The notes under the pieces were generated by a model. That model was not told where the DNA came from. It ran no database searches and saw only the letters and a program-made list of their open reading frames with translations. A stretch of DNA of 34,466 bases, taken from assembly GCA_002343325.1 (NCBI GenBank), contig DDSG01000104.1:20158-54623 (forward strand), in the 5' to 3' direction. Positions 7,105 through 15,927 of this stretch are shown piece after piece (the first letter of the stretch is position 1; each line of letters starts with the position of its first letter). Source of the stretch: Phycisphaerales bacterium UBA2396. Its GTDB lineage: Bacteria > Planctomycetota > Phycisphaerae > Phycisphaerales > UBA1924. The position numbers and the translations under genes are program-made.

Positions 7105-7852
7105 CACCCCAATCGTCGGGGGCTCCGGGGTGGGGGCAGGGGGGAGGGTGCAAAAACGTGCGACTTTGAGACTCAGCCGCGCCCACCCCGCGATTCTGGC
7201 CCGCCCGACACCCCGATCCGGTCTCAACCAGTCGTCGGCGTGAGACTTCTCAGCCTGGCCGAAACCGGGAGCGCGGCGGCAACGCGGGCGTCGCCCATAT
7301 CGTCCCGGCGGGATCGCGCGGAGGTCACCCCGCGACGCCACAGGGCGGGGCTGGAGTATTTGTACCCCGCTGGCGGCCCTGAAAATGCGGGTTTCGCCGA
7401 TCCCGGTGAACGACCCGTGTCGATCGCACACCCATCGGGCCACCCCGAGAGTGGTCCGCCAACCTTCCGAAACGGTCTTTTACAGGGAGCTTCAAGGGCC
7501 GCGTCCGAGTGACGCGGCCCTGTTCGTTTACACCGGGCCCGCTCGGCGTCCTTCGGCGAACCGCCCGGATCGTACGGAAGATACCGAGACTCGCGTGGCG
7601 GGGCAATCGCGCCGGCACTCTCTGTTTCGATCGGGGTGCCGCGGGCCGGTTGCCGAACCGCCGTTTGGCGGCGGCGCTGCGCCCCGAACTCTCGGCTCTC
7701 GGCAGAGAGCGGCCGGTCTCGTTTACAGGGCCGTTGGCGATATGGGGGTATGACGGCGGCGGTTCGCGACCAGGAAGGCAAAACGCGTCGTTTCGCAATA
7801 CGATACCGCGGGTCACCGTGAAGCCGGGGGCCACTGGACGCCAAGGACCGAC
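7105..7852. other. About 750 bases with no supported gene
   Basis: Open frames here are long only because GC is high; none shows a recognisable protein. The stretch holds a G-run cluster at 7118-7148 (G5, G4, G5, G6 and G3 runs, able to form a G-quadruplex), a terminator at 7497-7530 and several short inverted repeats near 7640-7720. The segment after the terminator is probably the promoter and leader region of the ATPase gene at 7853, but no convincing -35/-10 pair was found. Confidence 0.5.
7497..7530 (+). terminator. Rho-independent-type terminator
   Basis: GGGCCGCGTC-CGAGT-GACGCGGCCC is a perfect 10-base stem with a 5-base loop, followed by TGTTCGTTT. It reads on the plus strand, but no intact gene lies upstream; it may be left over from a deleted gene or insulate the downstream defence pair. 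Confidence 0.65.
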
Positions 7853-10666
7853 ATGCCCCCGAACCTCCCCCTCGATCTACGCCAGGAATTCCGCTCCGCC
7901 CACATGCGCGGGACGGCTATCGAACTGCGGAACCGGCAAAACTCCGGGTGGGCCCAGAAGGACCCGACGGAGCTGCTCCGGATCACGTATCCGACGATGG
8001 ACGTTCAGCGTGCGTTGGGGGCGATCTCAACGGGAGCAAACGGCAGGCCGCTTGTGTTCCTCGGTCAGCGGGGCCGGGGCAAGTCTCACATCATGGCGGT
8101 CCTCCACCACGCGTTCGAGTCACCGGACAAGGTGCAGGCGTGGGCGCACGAGTGGGGCTCAAAGGCGGGCTTCGGCGCGGTTGCTGGCCTCCAGCTGCCG
8201 AAGGGGTTCGTCCCCATCTCGGAGACCCTCTCCAACCAGGAGTACCGGACGCTCTGGGACCTGATCTTCGACCGGCATCCCAAGGGGGACTACTTCAAGG
8301 GCAAGCACGAGCAGTCGGGTAATCCGATCCCGAAGAAGTCACTGCTCGAGGATGTGTTCAAGGAGCAGCCGACAGCCCTCATCCTGGACGAGTTCCAGAC
8401 CTGGTATGACGGGCTCAACGACGAGCCCGCGGATACGGGCCTGAAGCGGAAGACCTGGGCATTCAACTTCGTCCAGATGCTGTCTGAGCTGGCGAAGGAG
8501 CGGCCCGACCTGCTCATGCTGATAGTCTCGGTGCGGGACACCACCACCGAGGGGTTCCGGCAGGTCAACCGCGTGACTCCGGTCCTGATCGATTTCAAGG
8601 GGGAGGCTGCGAAAGAGGATCGCAAACGACTGCTCCTTCACCGCCTCTTCGAGAACCGGGCCCAGTTCACGCAGACCGCCATCGAGCAGACCGTATCGGC
8701 CTATGCCGCCGAACGGGTGCGGCTCCTCCACGCGACCAAGTCGGATGCCGAGAAGGACCGGCTGCGGCGAGAGGTCGTCGATGCCTGGCCGTTCGCGCCC
8801 GAACTGATTTCGCTGCTCGAAGACCACATCTTGATGGCGGACTCCGCCCAGGACAAGCGAGATCTCATCCGCGTGCTCGCGGAGTTGTTCCGGTCTCGCG
8901 GCGCCAGCGTCCCCCTGCTCACGCCCTCCGACTTCTTCGTGGATGACGACGGCTGCGGGGTGCTGACGCTGATCGACTCGTTCGCCACGACCGCCGACCA
9001 GGAGCGCCTCCGCGAGAAGGCCATCAGGAACCTCGACGCCCTCAAGGCCGCGGGCGTTTCCGCTGCGCACGCGCGGGAAGCCGTAAGCGGCATTTGGATG
9101 CGATCGCTGTCGGCGACAAACGTCCTCGGCGGCACGCGTGAGGAGCTGCAACTCGACCTCACGCGCGCCGGCGCGATCGACGACAACGGGTTCACCGCTG
9201 AGCTCGCCACGATCGTGGAGAACAGCTTCAACATCCACGAGGTCGGCACCGCCGACAAGCGGTTCTGTTTCAAGCTGGAAGAGAATCCGCTCTCCAAGGT
9301 CAAGGCGACAGCCAAGAACGACAAGCTCTTCGACCCGGAGGTGCCTACTCCCAGTGGTCTCCTGCCGGTCATGAAGGACCAGGCCTTCATTCGCCAGGTG
9401 CTCGAGCATTCGCTGCGGTCGCCCGACGGCGCCGCCGAGCCACCTTCGCGCGTCATCGTCCTCGACCCCAACTGGGAGAACGCGCCGTGGGCCAACATCC
9501 CCGGGCAGGACCTCCCCGAGCGCTGGGACAAGCCCGTCCTAATCGTGCTCCCCGTGGCCCCGGCAGATGTGAACGCCACCCTCGGGCCGTGGCTCGCCAA
9601 GCACGTCACGGTGAAGCGGAACATGGTGCGGTTCCTCTTGCCGAAGGCTGGCACCAGGAACCTGTACGATGACGCCGACCTGCGGCGCATCGCTCGGTGT
9701 GCGTTCCTTTCAAAGCAATGGAAGGAATCGGAGGCGGTGTATGCCGACATCTTCCGGCGGTTCGACAAGGACCTGCGCCGCGAGCTTGCGGATCGCTTCG
9801 ACCGCTACGCGCTGCTCCACCGCTGGAACTTCCAGCAGCCAGTCCTCTGCACCTTCCACGTCGAGCCGTTTGCGGCCGCGCCGGACAAGGTCGCCAAGAC
9901 GATCGAGGAGAGCGTGCGGAGTGACTTCTTCGCGCCCGAGGACTTCGAGACGTTCATCGCGGACGCCGCCTCGCGCGGGGAGACGATGCGACAGGTGATG
10001 GCGCTCCTGCGGGAGCCGCCGGCGAAGCCAGACGCGGATTCCATTCCCTACCTCGGGGATCATCCGACCTACGAGCAGACGATCCGAGTCGCGGCGAAGG
10101 ACAAGATCGCCCTCAACGTCGGCAACACGTGGTATCGCGCCGAGCCCGGTGAGTCGGAGGATGACGCTTACAAGCGGCTCCGTTCCCGGTGCTTCAGAAC
10201 GGGGCGCGAACTCGACGAGGTGCAACTCGGCCTTCCGAACCAGGTTGGTGGTGGCGGCGTCGCCGTGCCCCCGCGCCAGCCGACCGCGGGCGGCGGAGCA
10301 CTGTTCCCGCCTGTGGCGCCACCTGTCTCCCCTCCTGTATCCTCGCCGGTTGGCCCCGGCCCGGTTGCGCCTCCGGTCTCGCCCACAGAGCCGCAAGTCG
10401 GGGGTGGCACTGGAGCGGCGCCGTCCGTAGTTCCCCCTGCCTCCATCATCCGACAGTCCAACGGTGCGAAGTCCGGCATCAATCTTCTCGGCGACATCGA
10501 GCGTTGGGGATTGCCGGACGGCGAACGCATCACGCTGGCCACCCTGACCATGCGTGGGCTCAGCGTCAAGGAACTTCGTGACCTCTGCACGAAGCTGCCT
10601 CCGAAGCTGCTCGCGGAGCTGCAGATCACCTGCGCTCCCGAACAACCCGGAGGGCAGGCGAAATGA
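7853..10666 (+). CDS. Large AAA+ ATPase of BREX type (PglY/BrxC/DUF499-like)
   Basis: A 937-residue ATPase resembling the large P-loop proteins of BREX and related phage-defence loci. Walker A is GQRGRGKS at 71-78, Walker B is TALILDEFQ at 174-182 and a sensor-like SVRDTT lies near 228. The middle is helical, and a Pro/Gly-rich linker at roughly 795-870 precedes a small C-terminal domain that appears to be an evolutionarily separate unit. PglY and BrxC proteins are usually around 1200 residues, so this is a compact form. AAGGA lies 5 bases before the ATG. The stop overlaps the start of the next gene (ATGA), a PglZ-type protein, the normal BREX partner. No PglX methyltransferase, helicase or other BREX gene is in the window. 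Family assignment rests on motifs and the PglZ neighbour. Confidence 0.72.
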   Translation: MPPNLPLDLRQEFRSAHMRGTAIELRNRQNSGWAQKDPTELLRITYPTMDVQRALGAISTGANGRPLVFLGQRGRGKSHIMAVLHHAFESPDKVQAWAHEWGSKAGFGAVAGLQLPKGFVPISETLSNQEYRTLWDLIFDRHPKGDYFKGKHEQSGNPIPKKSLLEDVFKEQPTALILDEFQTWYDGLNDEPADTGLKRKTWAFNFVQMLSELAKERPDLLMLIVSVRDTTTEGFRQVNRVTPVLIDFKGEAAKEDRKRLLLHRLFENRAQFTQTAIEQTVSAYAAERVRLLHATKSDAEKDRLRREVVDAWPFAPELISLLEDHILMADSAQDKRDLIRVLAELFRSRGASVPLLTPSDFFVDDDGCGVLTLIDSFATTADQERLREKAIRNLDALKAAGVSAAHAREAVSGIWMRSLSATNVLGGTREELQLDLTRAGAIDDNGFTAELATIVENSFNIHEVGTADKRFCFKLEENPLSKVKATAKNDKLFDPEVPTPSGLLPVMKDQAFIRQVLEHSLRSPDGAAEPPSRVIVLDPNWENAPWANIPGQDLPERWDKPVLIVLPVAPADVNATLGPWLAKHVTVKRNMVRFLLPKAGTRNLYDDADLRRIARCAFLSKQWKESEAVYADIFRRFDKDLRRELADRFDRYALLHRWNFQQPVLCTFHVEPFAAAPDKVAKTIEESVRSDFFAPEDFETFIADAASRGETMRQVMALLREPPAKPDADSIPYLGDHPTYEQTIRVAAKDKIALNVGNTWYRAEPGESEDDAYKRLRSRCFRTGRELDEVQLGLPNQVGGGGVAVPPRQPTAGGGALFPPVAPPVSPPVSSPVGPGPVAPPVSPTEPQVGGGTGAAPSVVPPASIIRQSNGAKSGINLLGDIERWGLPDGERITLATLTMRGLSVKELRDLCTKLPPKLLAELQITCAPEQPGGQAK

Positions 10667-11568
10667 GCGACGCCTCGTGGGAGTCATTGATCCTGACGGC
10701 CCAGCCGCCCGAGGCGGCCTGGCGGTCGATCTTCGGGCGACTGCGGGATGCGGCGCTGGCGGCGCCGAGCCCCGCGGCCATGCACCGCGAGACGATCGTG
10801 CCCGATCGGCTTCTCGCTGAGAGTGCGTGGGACCTGTGGCAGGAGTTCCCGAACGCCGCGCCGAGCGTCGTCGCCGGCCTCCGCGAGTTCTGGGCGGCGT
10901 CCTCCGGCGCCGCGGGCTCGGCGGTCCTCATTCTGGACGCGCTTTCGCTGCGCGAGATGCCGCAGATTGCGGCCGCTGCCCGAAAGCACGGCGTCGAGCC
11001 GGTGCGGTGCGAGGTGCGAGGCTCCCATGTTCCAACGGAGACGGAGGGGTTCTCCCAGGCGCTCGGGCTCCAAACTCGATCGAAGCTCTTCAACAACCAG
11101 CCGCCCGCGTCGTTCATCTTCAACGGGCCGGACACCCACACCGACGTGATCGATGCCCCGTTCGCGGATTGCGTGTCATCCGTGCCCGCGAAGCCACGGT
11201 TGTTCATCTGGCACAAGTGGCCTGACGAACCGCTGATCCATCTCCATGCCGACAAGGTCGAAGGCGACACGATCGTCGCGACCGAGATCAAGAAGCAGCT
11301 CGCCTCGGAAGGGTTCTGGCAGTTCGTTGACCGGCTGCGGCAGGGACGACGGCTGGTGATCACAGGCGACCACGGATACGCGATCCCATTACCGCGCCAC
11401 CCCCGGCGCGACAAGGCCCGTTGGTTAGCAGAGGGGTACAGGCGAGGGCAGCCCCTCGCCACATGCCACACCCACGAACGCACCACAACCCGTCTGGCGA
11501 CGGCGGCGATTCCGTGCGCCTACCGCGCCGCGCCATCGAGCTTCTCGCCGTCGGTACTTCCCGCGTGA
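10663..11568 (+). CDS. PglZ-domain protein, probably C-terminally truncated
   Basis: A 301-residue protein of the PglZ/alkaline-phosphatase fold, which hydrolyses phosphodiester or nucleotide substrates in BREX systems. The metal-ligand motif VLILDALS (D92), a following SHVPTETEGF segment near 121-130 and the second metal motif VITGDHGY (D236, H237) are all visible. The start ATG overlaps the ATPase stop, so the two are translated together. After residue 240 the sequence no longer looks like PglZ: the usual final His-Gly-Gly segment is missing, and about 60 residues of Arg/Thr-rich, unstructured-looking sequence follow. The tail is probably read out of foreign or shifted DNA, so activity is uncertain. 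Confidence 0.7.
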   Translation: MSDASWESLILTAQPPEAAWRSIFGRLRDAALAAPSPAAMHRETIVPDRLLAESAWDLWQEFPNAAPSVVAGLREFWAASSGAAGSAVLILDALSLREMPQIAAAARKHGVEPVRCEVRGSHVPTETEGFSQALGLQTRSKLFNNQPPASFIFNGPDTHTDVIDAPFADCVSSVPAKPRLFIWHKWPDEPLIHLHADKVEGDTIVATEIKKQLASEGFWQFVDRLRQGRRLVITGDHGYAIPLPRHPRRDKARWLAEGYRRGQPLATCHTHERTTTRLATAAIPCAYRAAPSSFSPSVLPA

Positions 11569-11615
11569 TCGACGCGACCTCAGGCCGTGATTTCGATCAT
11601 GCTGGTTCAGAAGCG

Positions 11616-11632
11616 GCGGGACTTGAACTCGC
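11616..11632 (-). other. tRNA T-arm-like fragment, possible attachment-site relic
   Basis: The minus strand reads GCGAG-TTCAAGT-CCCGC, close to a tRNA T-stem and loop, with one C-A mismatch in the stem. No acceptor stem, anticodon arm or CCA end could be found around it, so it is not a tRNA gene. Integrative elements often leave tRNA 3' fragments, hence the note. Confidence 0.25.
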
Positions 11633-11725
11633 GCCACATGCCGCCCTCAGTGTGCCCACGGGTGAACGCCCCCGTCCCGAACCGGAGAGTTCGGTGCGAT
11701 GCGACCCGAAGGAGGCTGAAGGATT

Positions 11726-12556
11726 ATGAAGGCTGCGGCACCGCCGAACATCCAGCAACAACTCAACGAGCTCCGCGATCTGCCCGTGGCCCGGCTTCGC
11801 GAGCGCTACGCCCAGGCGTTTGGGGAGCCCACCAATTCCGGGAACCGCCAGTGGTTGTTCCGCCGGGTGGCTTGGCGACTCCAATCCCTGGCGGAGGGGG
11901 ATTTGTCAGAACGGGCGCGTCGCCGTGCGGCGGAGTTGGCCCGGGACGTTGACGTTCGGGTGCGCCCGCCCGCGGCGGAAGCCGAGCGACCGGATGGCCC
12001 CCAACTGCTGACAGTCACCGGCCAGATCGCGTCCTCGGGAATCGACCGTTTGCCCGCGCCGGGCACCGTGCTTCGCCGCGTGTTCAAGGGGGTCGAGCAC
12101 GAGGTGACCGTGCTTGCTCAGGGGTTTGAGTACCAGGGCAAGAGGTACCGATCCCTGTCGGCGGTCGCGACGGCCGTGACAGGGTCCCACTGGAACGGCT
12201 TCCTGTTCTTCGGCCTCACGAAGAAGGGTGCTGTACGTGCGAGAGCTGCTGGGCTCGCCCGGCAAGCGGTTCACCGTCGCGCAGTTGTACGCGATGGCAC
12301 GCCCGCACCTCAAGGACATCCCCTCGGCCAGGGCGGAGGCCAAGTTCGATGCGAAGGAGGCCCGGGCGATATGGGTGCGGCTGAACGAGCTCAACGACGA
12401 GATCGCGGCCGCGGAGAAGGCCGGGGACGCGACCGCGAAGCAGGTCGCCGAGAACGAAAAGATGAAGCTGATCGCGTTCCTCCAGGAGGCCAAGTTCGCT
12501 GGTCGCATGAAGGTCGAGAGCGGCGACCAGAAGCGGCTCCGGGACCGAGTGCGTAA
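11726..12556 (+). CDS. DUF2924 protein, stop codon lost at a junction
   Basis: Residues 1 to about 168 match the DUF2924 family found with phage-like recombinases: an N-terminal helical part with SGNRQWLFRRVAWRLQ, a GTVLRRVFKG strand, a FEYQGKRYRSLSAVA segment and the terminal GSHWNGFLFFGL motif. The function is unknown; these proteins often sit beside large serine recombinases, none of which is present here. AAGGA precedes the ATG. The family normally ends shortly after FFGL. Here the frame runs on for about 110 Arg/Gly-rich residues that are the shadow of the next gene, so a junction near 12230 has removed the native stop. Confidence 0.65.
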   Translation: MKAAAPPNIQQQLNELRDLPVARLRERYAQAFGEPTNSGNRQWLFRRVAWRLQSLAEGDLSERARRRAAELARDVDVRVRPPAAEAERPDGPQLLTVTGQIASSGIDRLPAPGTVLRRVFKGVEHEVTVLAQGFEYQGKRYRSLSAVATAVTGSHWNGFLFFGLTKKGAVRARAAGLARQAVHRRAVVRDGTPAPQGHPLGQGGGQVRCEGGPGDMGAAERAQRRDRGRGEGRGRDREAGRRERKDEADRVPPGGQVRWSHEGRERRPEAAPGPSA

Positions 12557-13307
12557 CCGCCTCAACGACACGATCGACATCATCAAGAAGTACCACAAGA
12601 GCGCTGGCGCCCACATCGACGGGGCGATCCTGCGTGGTTCCGTGATGACCTACGACCTGCCGCCCGTCGCTGACCCCGCGCGGCGTGCCCGGGCCGCGAA
12701 GGACTTCCGGTACTTCTGCGAGACGTACTTCGGGCAGACGTTCCACCTCAAGTGGTCCGACGACCACCTGAAGGTCATCGCCAAGATCGAGCAGGCGGTG
12801 CTGGACGGCGGGCTGTTCGCGATGGCGATGCCGCGCGGCTCAGGCAAGACGAGCCTGTGCGAGGTGGCATGCTTGTGGGCGCTGCTGTACGGGCACCGCG
12901 AGTTCGTGGCGCTCATCGGCTCGGACGAGGAGCACGCGGCGGGGATGCTCGAGTCGATCAAGGCGGAGCTGGAGAACAGCGAGATTCTTGGGGCCGACTT
13001 CCCGGAGGTCTGTCATCCCATCCGCTCGCTGGAAGGCATCCATCATCGGCACCGGTCCCCGGCTGCAGATGCTCACCGGCGACGCCGAGGCCAACGCCCG
13101 GATCGAGGACGCCTTCGAGCAGTGGTCGCGCGCGGTCGACCTGCCCGGCAAGCTCCGCACCATGCGGATGGCCCGCGCCGAGACCGGCGAGGCTTTTGCG
13201 CTCTTGGTGAACAACCCCGGCGTCCTGTCCCAGGTCTCGCTCGACGTGAAGCTCATCGAGGCCGACCAGGTCTGCTCGCCCCTCATGCGGCGTGGCCGGA
13301 GCGATGA
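12228..13307 (+). pseudogene. Chimera: hypothetical phage protein joined to N-terminal third of large terminase
   Basis: Residues 1 to about 145 form a charged, helical protein of unknown role (KRLRDRVRNRLNDTIDIIKKYHKSAGAHIDG is its best-defined part, positions about 12525-12620). From about residue 150 the sequence is a phage large terminase ATPase: FRYFCETYF, then HLKVIAKIEQAVL, then a Walker A-like MPRGSGKTS at 201-209 and a YGHREFVALIGS strand. It stops being terminase after LEGI near 13040. The Walker B motif and nuclease domain are absent, and the frame continues as an Arg-rich shadow of the portal fragment. DNA packaging cannot work from this gene. In intact relatives the terminase is a separate protein, so both joints look like deletions. 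Confidence 0.65.
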
Positions 13308-13977
13308 GATCGACGGCATCCTGCTGGACCAGTGGGGCAACCCCTCTGCGTACCGCGTGCTCAAGCGGCACCCCGGCGACAGCAGTGCTCTGCGCGCCCC
13401 TGCCGACGACCTGCTGGCGTACGACACGCTCAACGACGTGTTCTGGACGGCGTTCCTGAACAACGCGGCGTTCTTCAGCGCCGGCAACAAGAACTTCGTC
13501 ACCGGCGCGGACACGGTACTCGGCATCGATGGTCTGACCAAGGTCGAGCAGGCGTTCATGGACCTGGTGGACTCCGATGGCAAGCCCACGGGCGTGATGC
13601 CGTCGATCATGCTGGTGCCCACGGCGCTCTCGGCCATGGGCACGCAGCTCTACAAGAGCGTCGAGCTCCGGGACACCACCGCGAACACCAAGTTCCCGAT
13701 TGCCAACCCGCACCAGGGCAAGTTCCGCATCGAGGTCAGCCGCTACCTGGCCAACGCCATCTACACCGGCAACTCCGCCAAGGCGTGGTACCTGCTGGCG
13801 GACCCAAACGACTTGCCGGTGATCGAGGTCGCGTTCCTCGACGGCAAGGAAGCCCCGACGGTCGAGAGCTCGGAGGCCGACTTCAACATGCTCGGCATCC
13901 GGATGCGTGGGTACCACGACTTCGGCGTCAACCTGCAGGACCCGCGTGGCGGCGTCAAGAGCAAGGGCGAGGTGTAA
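12988..13977 (+). pseudogene. In-frame fusion of portal fragment and C-terminal half of major capsid protein
   Basis: From 13042 the frame reads the middle of a lambda-type portal protein: IGTGPRLQMLTGDAEAN, then LRTMRMARAETGEAF, then LIEADQV and YRVLKRHPGD near 13390. The portal N- and C-terminal regions are missing. Without a stop the frame enters a major capsid protein from about 13402 (VFWTAFLNNAAFFSAGN, then LVPTALSAMGTQLYKS) and continues to its natural-looking C-terminus (GIRMRGYHDFGVNL) and TAA at 13975-13977. The capsid N-terminal half and any head protease are missing. At least two deletions are needed to explain this ORF. A further short frame starts at 13981 but has no recognisable content; 13978-14104 otherwise holds nothing I can support. 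Confidence 0.68.
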
Positions 13978-14104
13978 GCCATGCCCGGGCAGGTCAGCAC
14001 AGGCGCTGGGGGGATCGGCGAAGAGCTCCCTAGCGAACTCGAGGGGTGCTTACGGAAACGACAACATGGCTGCGGTCTCCGCCCCCAGTGGGTACACTTG
14101 CCCT

Positions 14105-14551
14105 ATGGGAAGATACCTGTACATCGTGCTATCCTTGTGCTTGATGCTCGTCGCCTCATCATGTAATCGCTCGCCGAGGCCCACTGTCGGGCCGTCTCCG
14201 TCCGCTGGGAGCGCGGCACAACTGGCGAAAATCCAAGGTAACTGGGCACTGGCGTCCACTCAGCCAGGGCCTCAGCCCCTACCGTTCACTCAGTTGACTG
14301 TGGCTGTGCAAGGCACGGTCGTATCGGGTGTCGCGAACCCGGGGAACGTCGCCTTTCATGGAACCACAGAGTACCAGCAGCCCCGACCTGGCGGCGGGCG
14401 CCTCCGCTTGACGGCCCAACTCGCCAGTACGGCGGGAGAAATCACAATGGTTGTTGATTGGGCTGATGATGCTCGTGAGGGCAACGGCGGTTGGTTCACC
14501 GGCGCAGGACTGAAAGACACGATGCCGTTTACCGTTGCCACCAAGCCATAG
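14105..14551 (+). CDS. Small secreted lipoprotein, unknown function
   Basis: A 148-residue protein with an N-terminal signal (MGRYLYIVLSLCLMLVASSC) whose lipobox-like ASSC suggests lipid anchoring at Cys20. The mature part begins with a Pro/Ser linker; KIQGNWALAST then resembles the opening of small lipocalin-like or META-like beta proteins. The segment ending in PFTVATKP is beta-rich. I do not recognise the family. The ATG at 14105 is preferred because it opens the signal peptide. The gene lies between the decayed head genes and a secreted enzyme-like gene 38 bases downstream, and its base composition looks lower in GC than the phage genes, so the pair may be imported cargo. Confidence 0.6.
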   Translation: MGRYLYIVLSLCLMLVASSCNRSPRPTVGPSPSAGSAAQLAKIQGNWALASTQPGPQPLPFTQLTVAVQGTVVSGVANPGNVAFHGTTEYQQPRPGGGRLRLTAQLASTAGEITMVVDWADDAREGNGGWFTGAGLKDTMPFTVATKP

Positions 14552-14589
14552 AGTCATCAGACTTTTCGCCTCACATCAAAGGAGCATGC

Positions 14590-15900
14590 ATGATGAGACG
14601 GTTATTGAGTATCATCGCAGTGAGTGTGCTGTGCGTTCTTGGTGCTCGCACCGCCGTGGCTCAGGTGGGCTGGCCCGAGTTTCCGCTCGGCTGGCAGCAG
14701 CAGCCCGGCCAACTGATGAGTGAACAAACTCGGCTGGAGATTCGGACGTGGGCGAGGGCCTATTGGGAGTTCATGGACACCGGCCAGCGCCCCGCTTGGG
14801 CACAGGGCCCAATGTTTTCTCGCCCGCAGGAGATTCCGGCAAACTGGGTTCCGTTCGCAGACGCTTTTGATGTCTTCGGGAAGATTTATCAACACCGCCT
14901 CCAGCCCGATCCGCGGCTTCCCGGCTACTACACCTTCGGTGATCTCCTGCGAGATGAGCCCACAATTCTCCAAGCGTTCAGAAACTACACGATCACCGGA
15001 GAGTTGAAGACTCCATTCGGTGCAGATGCAGCCGCGTTGGACAAACACTTCGAGCTTGCCTTGAGCGGACTCTTTGGTGAACAGGCTGACGGCGTACTGC
15101 CTGAGACGTCGTTCCTTCTTGCCGAGGGAAACGACCTGAAATCTGATACCAAGATTAGTTTCGTCGCCTCGACCGTCTATCTTGGTGACCTTGCGGTCAT
15201 CGCGCCGGGTACTCCGCTCCCAACGCCCGCTCGCCCCGAGATTCCAGATTGCCTTCTGGAGTGGGTGAAGAAGAGCAGGCTCGGCTGGGGTCCTCCCGGA
15301 ACCGATCGGGGATGTGTACCGAGATGCCTGTACAGCAAAGATACTGCGATTGATGGGTGGCTCTGGTATGACTATCTTGCGCCAGGTTTCGATTGCGATG
15401 ACTTCTCCGATGCGATGCTCGCTTGGTTGTTGCATCACCTTCGCGGCATGTACCCTGACATGGAAGGGTACAATCTCTGGTTTGAGTGGACGGACTGCAA
15501 CGGCAATCCACTTGGCCATTCGGTGGTCTATATCAAGATTGGCAACTACTACTACATCATCGAGCCCCAGACCGGAGAAATCAAGGGGCCGTACCCGGTT
15601 GGCACGAACCCTGATCCTCGCGTGCTCCTAACTCCTTGCCCGGGAGGGAACTACGACCCAAACAAACCCGTGAAGTGGCGGCTTGTCCCGCCAAACGAGC
15701 GCCCGAAGCCGTATTTCGAGCCCCCGCCGTGGCACACCGATCCGTTCTTCCGTCAGAAACTGATCGATTGCATCCGCCGGTGCTACGGCGACACGATTGA
15801 TCCGAACGACTACATCTGGGATCCAAACAACCCCGGCACGCCTTGCACTACTGGCTGCGGCTGCGACCCAACGAAGTGGGTGCCCAACACAACGCCTTGA
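14590..15900 (+). CDS. Secreted transglutaminase/cysteine-peptidase-like protein
   Basis: A 436-residue exported protein. The signal peptide covers about residues 1-24, with cleavage likely after AVA. AAAGGAG lies five bases before the ATG, an excellent ribosome site. A candidate catalytic triad is C269 in GFDCDDFSDAML, H310 in GHSVVY and E325 in IIEPQTGE, the Cys-His-acid order of transglutaminase-like and papain-like enzymes. Aromatic-rich strands (WFEW, GNYYYII) surround it. The C-terminal part has many Pro, Asp and Cys residues (CIRRCYGD, CTTGCGCD), which may form disulfides. It could crosslink or cleave surface proteins or modify cell-wall peptides. Together with the preceding lipoprotein it forms a two-gene unit closed by a strong terminator. 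Enzyme class is inferred from motif order only. Confidence 0.6.
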   Translation: MMRRLLSIIAVSVLCVLGARTAVAQVGWPEFPLGWQQQPGQLMSEQTRLEIRTWARAYWEFMDTGQRPAWAQGPMFSRPQEIPANWVPFADAFDVFGKIYQHRLQPDPRLPGYYTFGDLLRDEPTILQAFRNYTITGELKTPFGADAAALDKHFELALSGLFGEQADGVLPETSFLLAEGNDLKSDTKISFVASTVYLGDLAVIAPGTPLPTPARPEIPDCLLEWVKKSRLGWGPPGTDRGCVPRCLYSKDTAIDGWLWYDYLAPGFDCDDFSDAMLAWLLHHLRGMYPDMEGYNLWFEWTDCNGNPLGHSVVYIKIGNYYYIIEPQTGEIKGPYPVGTNPDPRVLLTPCPGGNYDPNKPVKWRLVPPNERPKPYFEPPPWHTDPFFRQKLIDCIRRCYGDTIDPNDYIWDPNNPGTPCTTGCGCDPTKWVPNTTP

Positions 15901-15927
15901 CGCTCCCGATTGAGGCGATGCGAAGCG

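Noticed and set aside
6304..7512. 402-codon plus-strand frame across the globin and the following gap
   Set aside because: Arg/Pro-rich composition with no motif, and it overlaps the well-supported globin in another frame; a high-GC chance frame.
7480..7740. Recurring TTTACA-GGG motifs (near 7482, 7528 and 7730)
   Set aside because: Only three loosely similar copies with irregular spacing; not a CRISPR array and no clear operator pattern.
8339..10687. Long minus-strand frames opposite the AAA+ ATPase
   Set aside because: Antisense shadows of a gene with Walker A and B on the plus strand.
11600..11640. tRNA gene on the minus strand
   Set aside because: Only a T-arm-like piece with a mismatch is present; no anticodon arm, D-arm or acceptor stem.
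13981..14166. 61-codon frame just after the capsid fragment
   Set aside because: It starts neatly after the capsid stop but has no recognisable sequence and overlaps the lipoprotein start; perhaps a truncated gene beginning, not enough to call.
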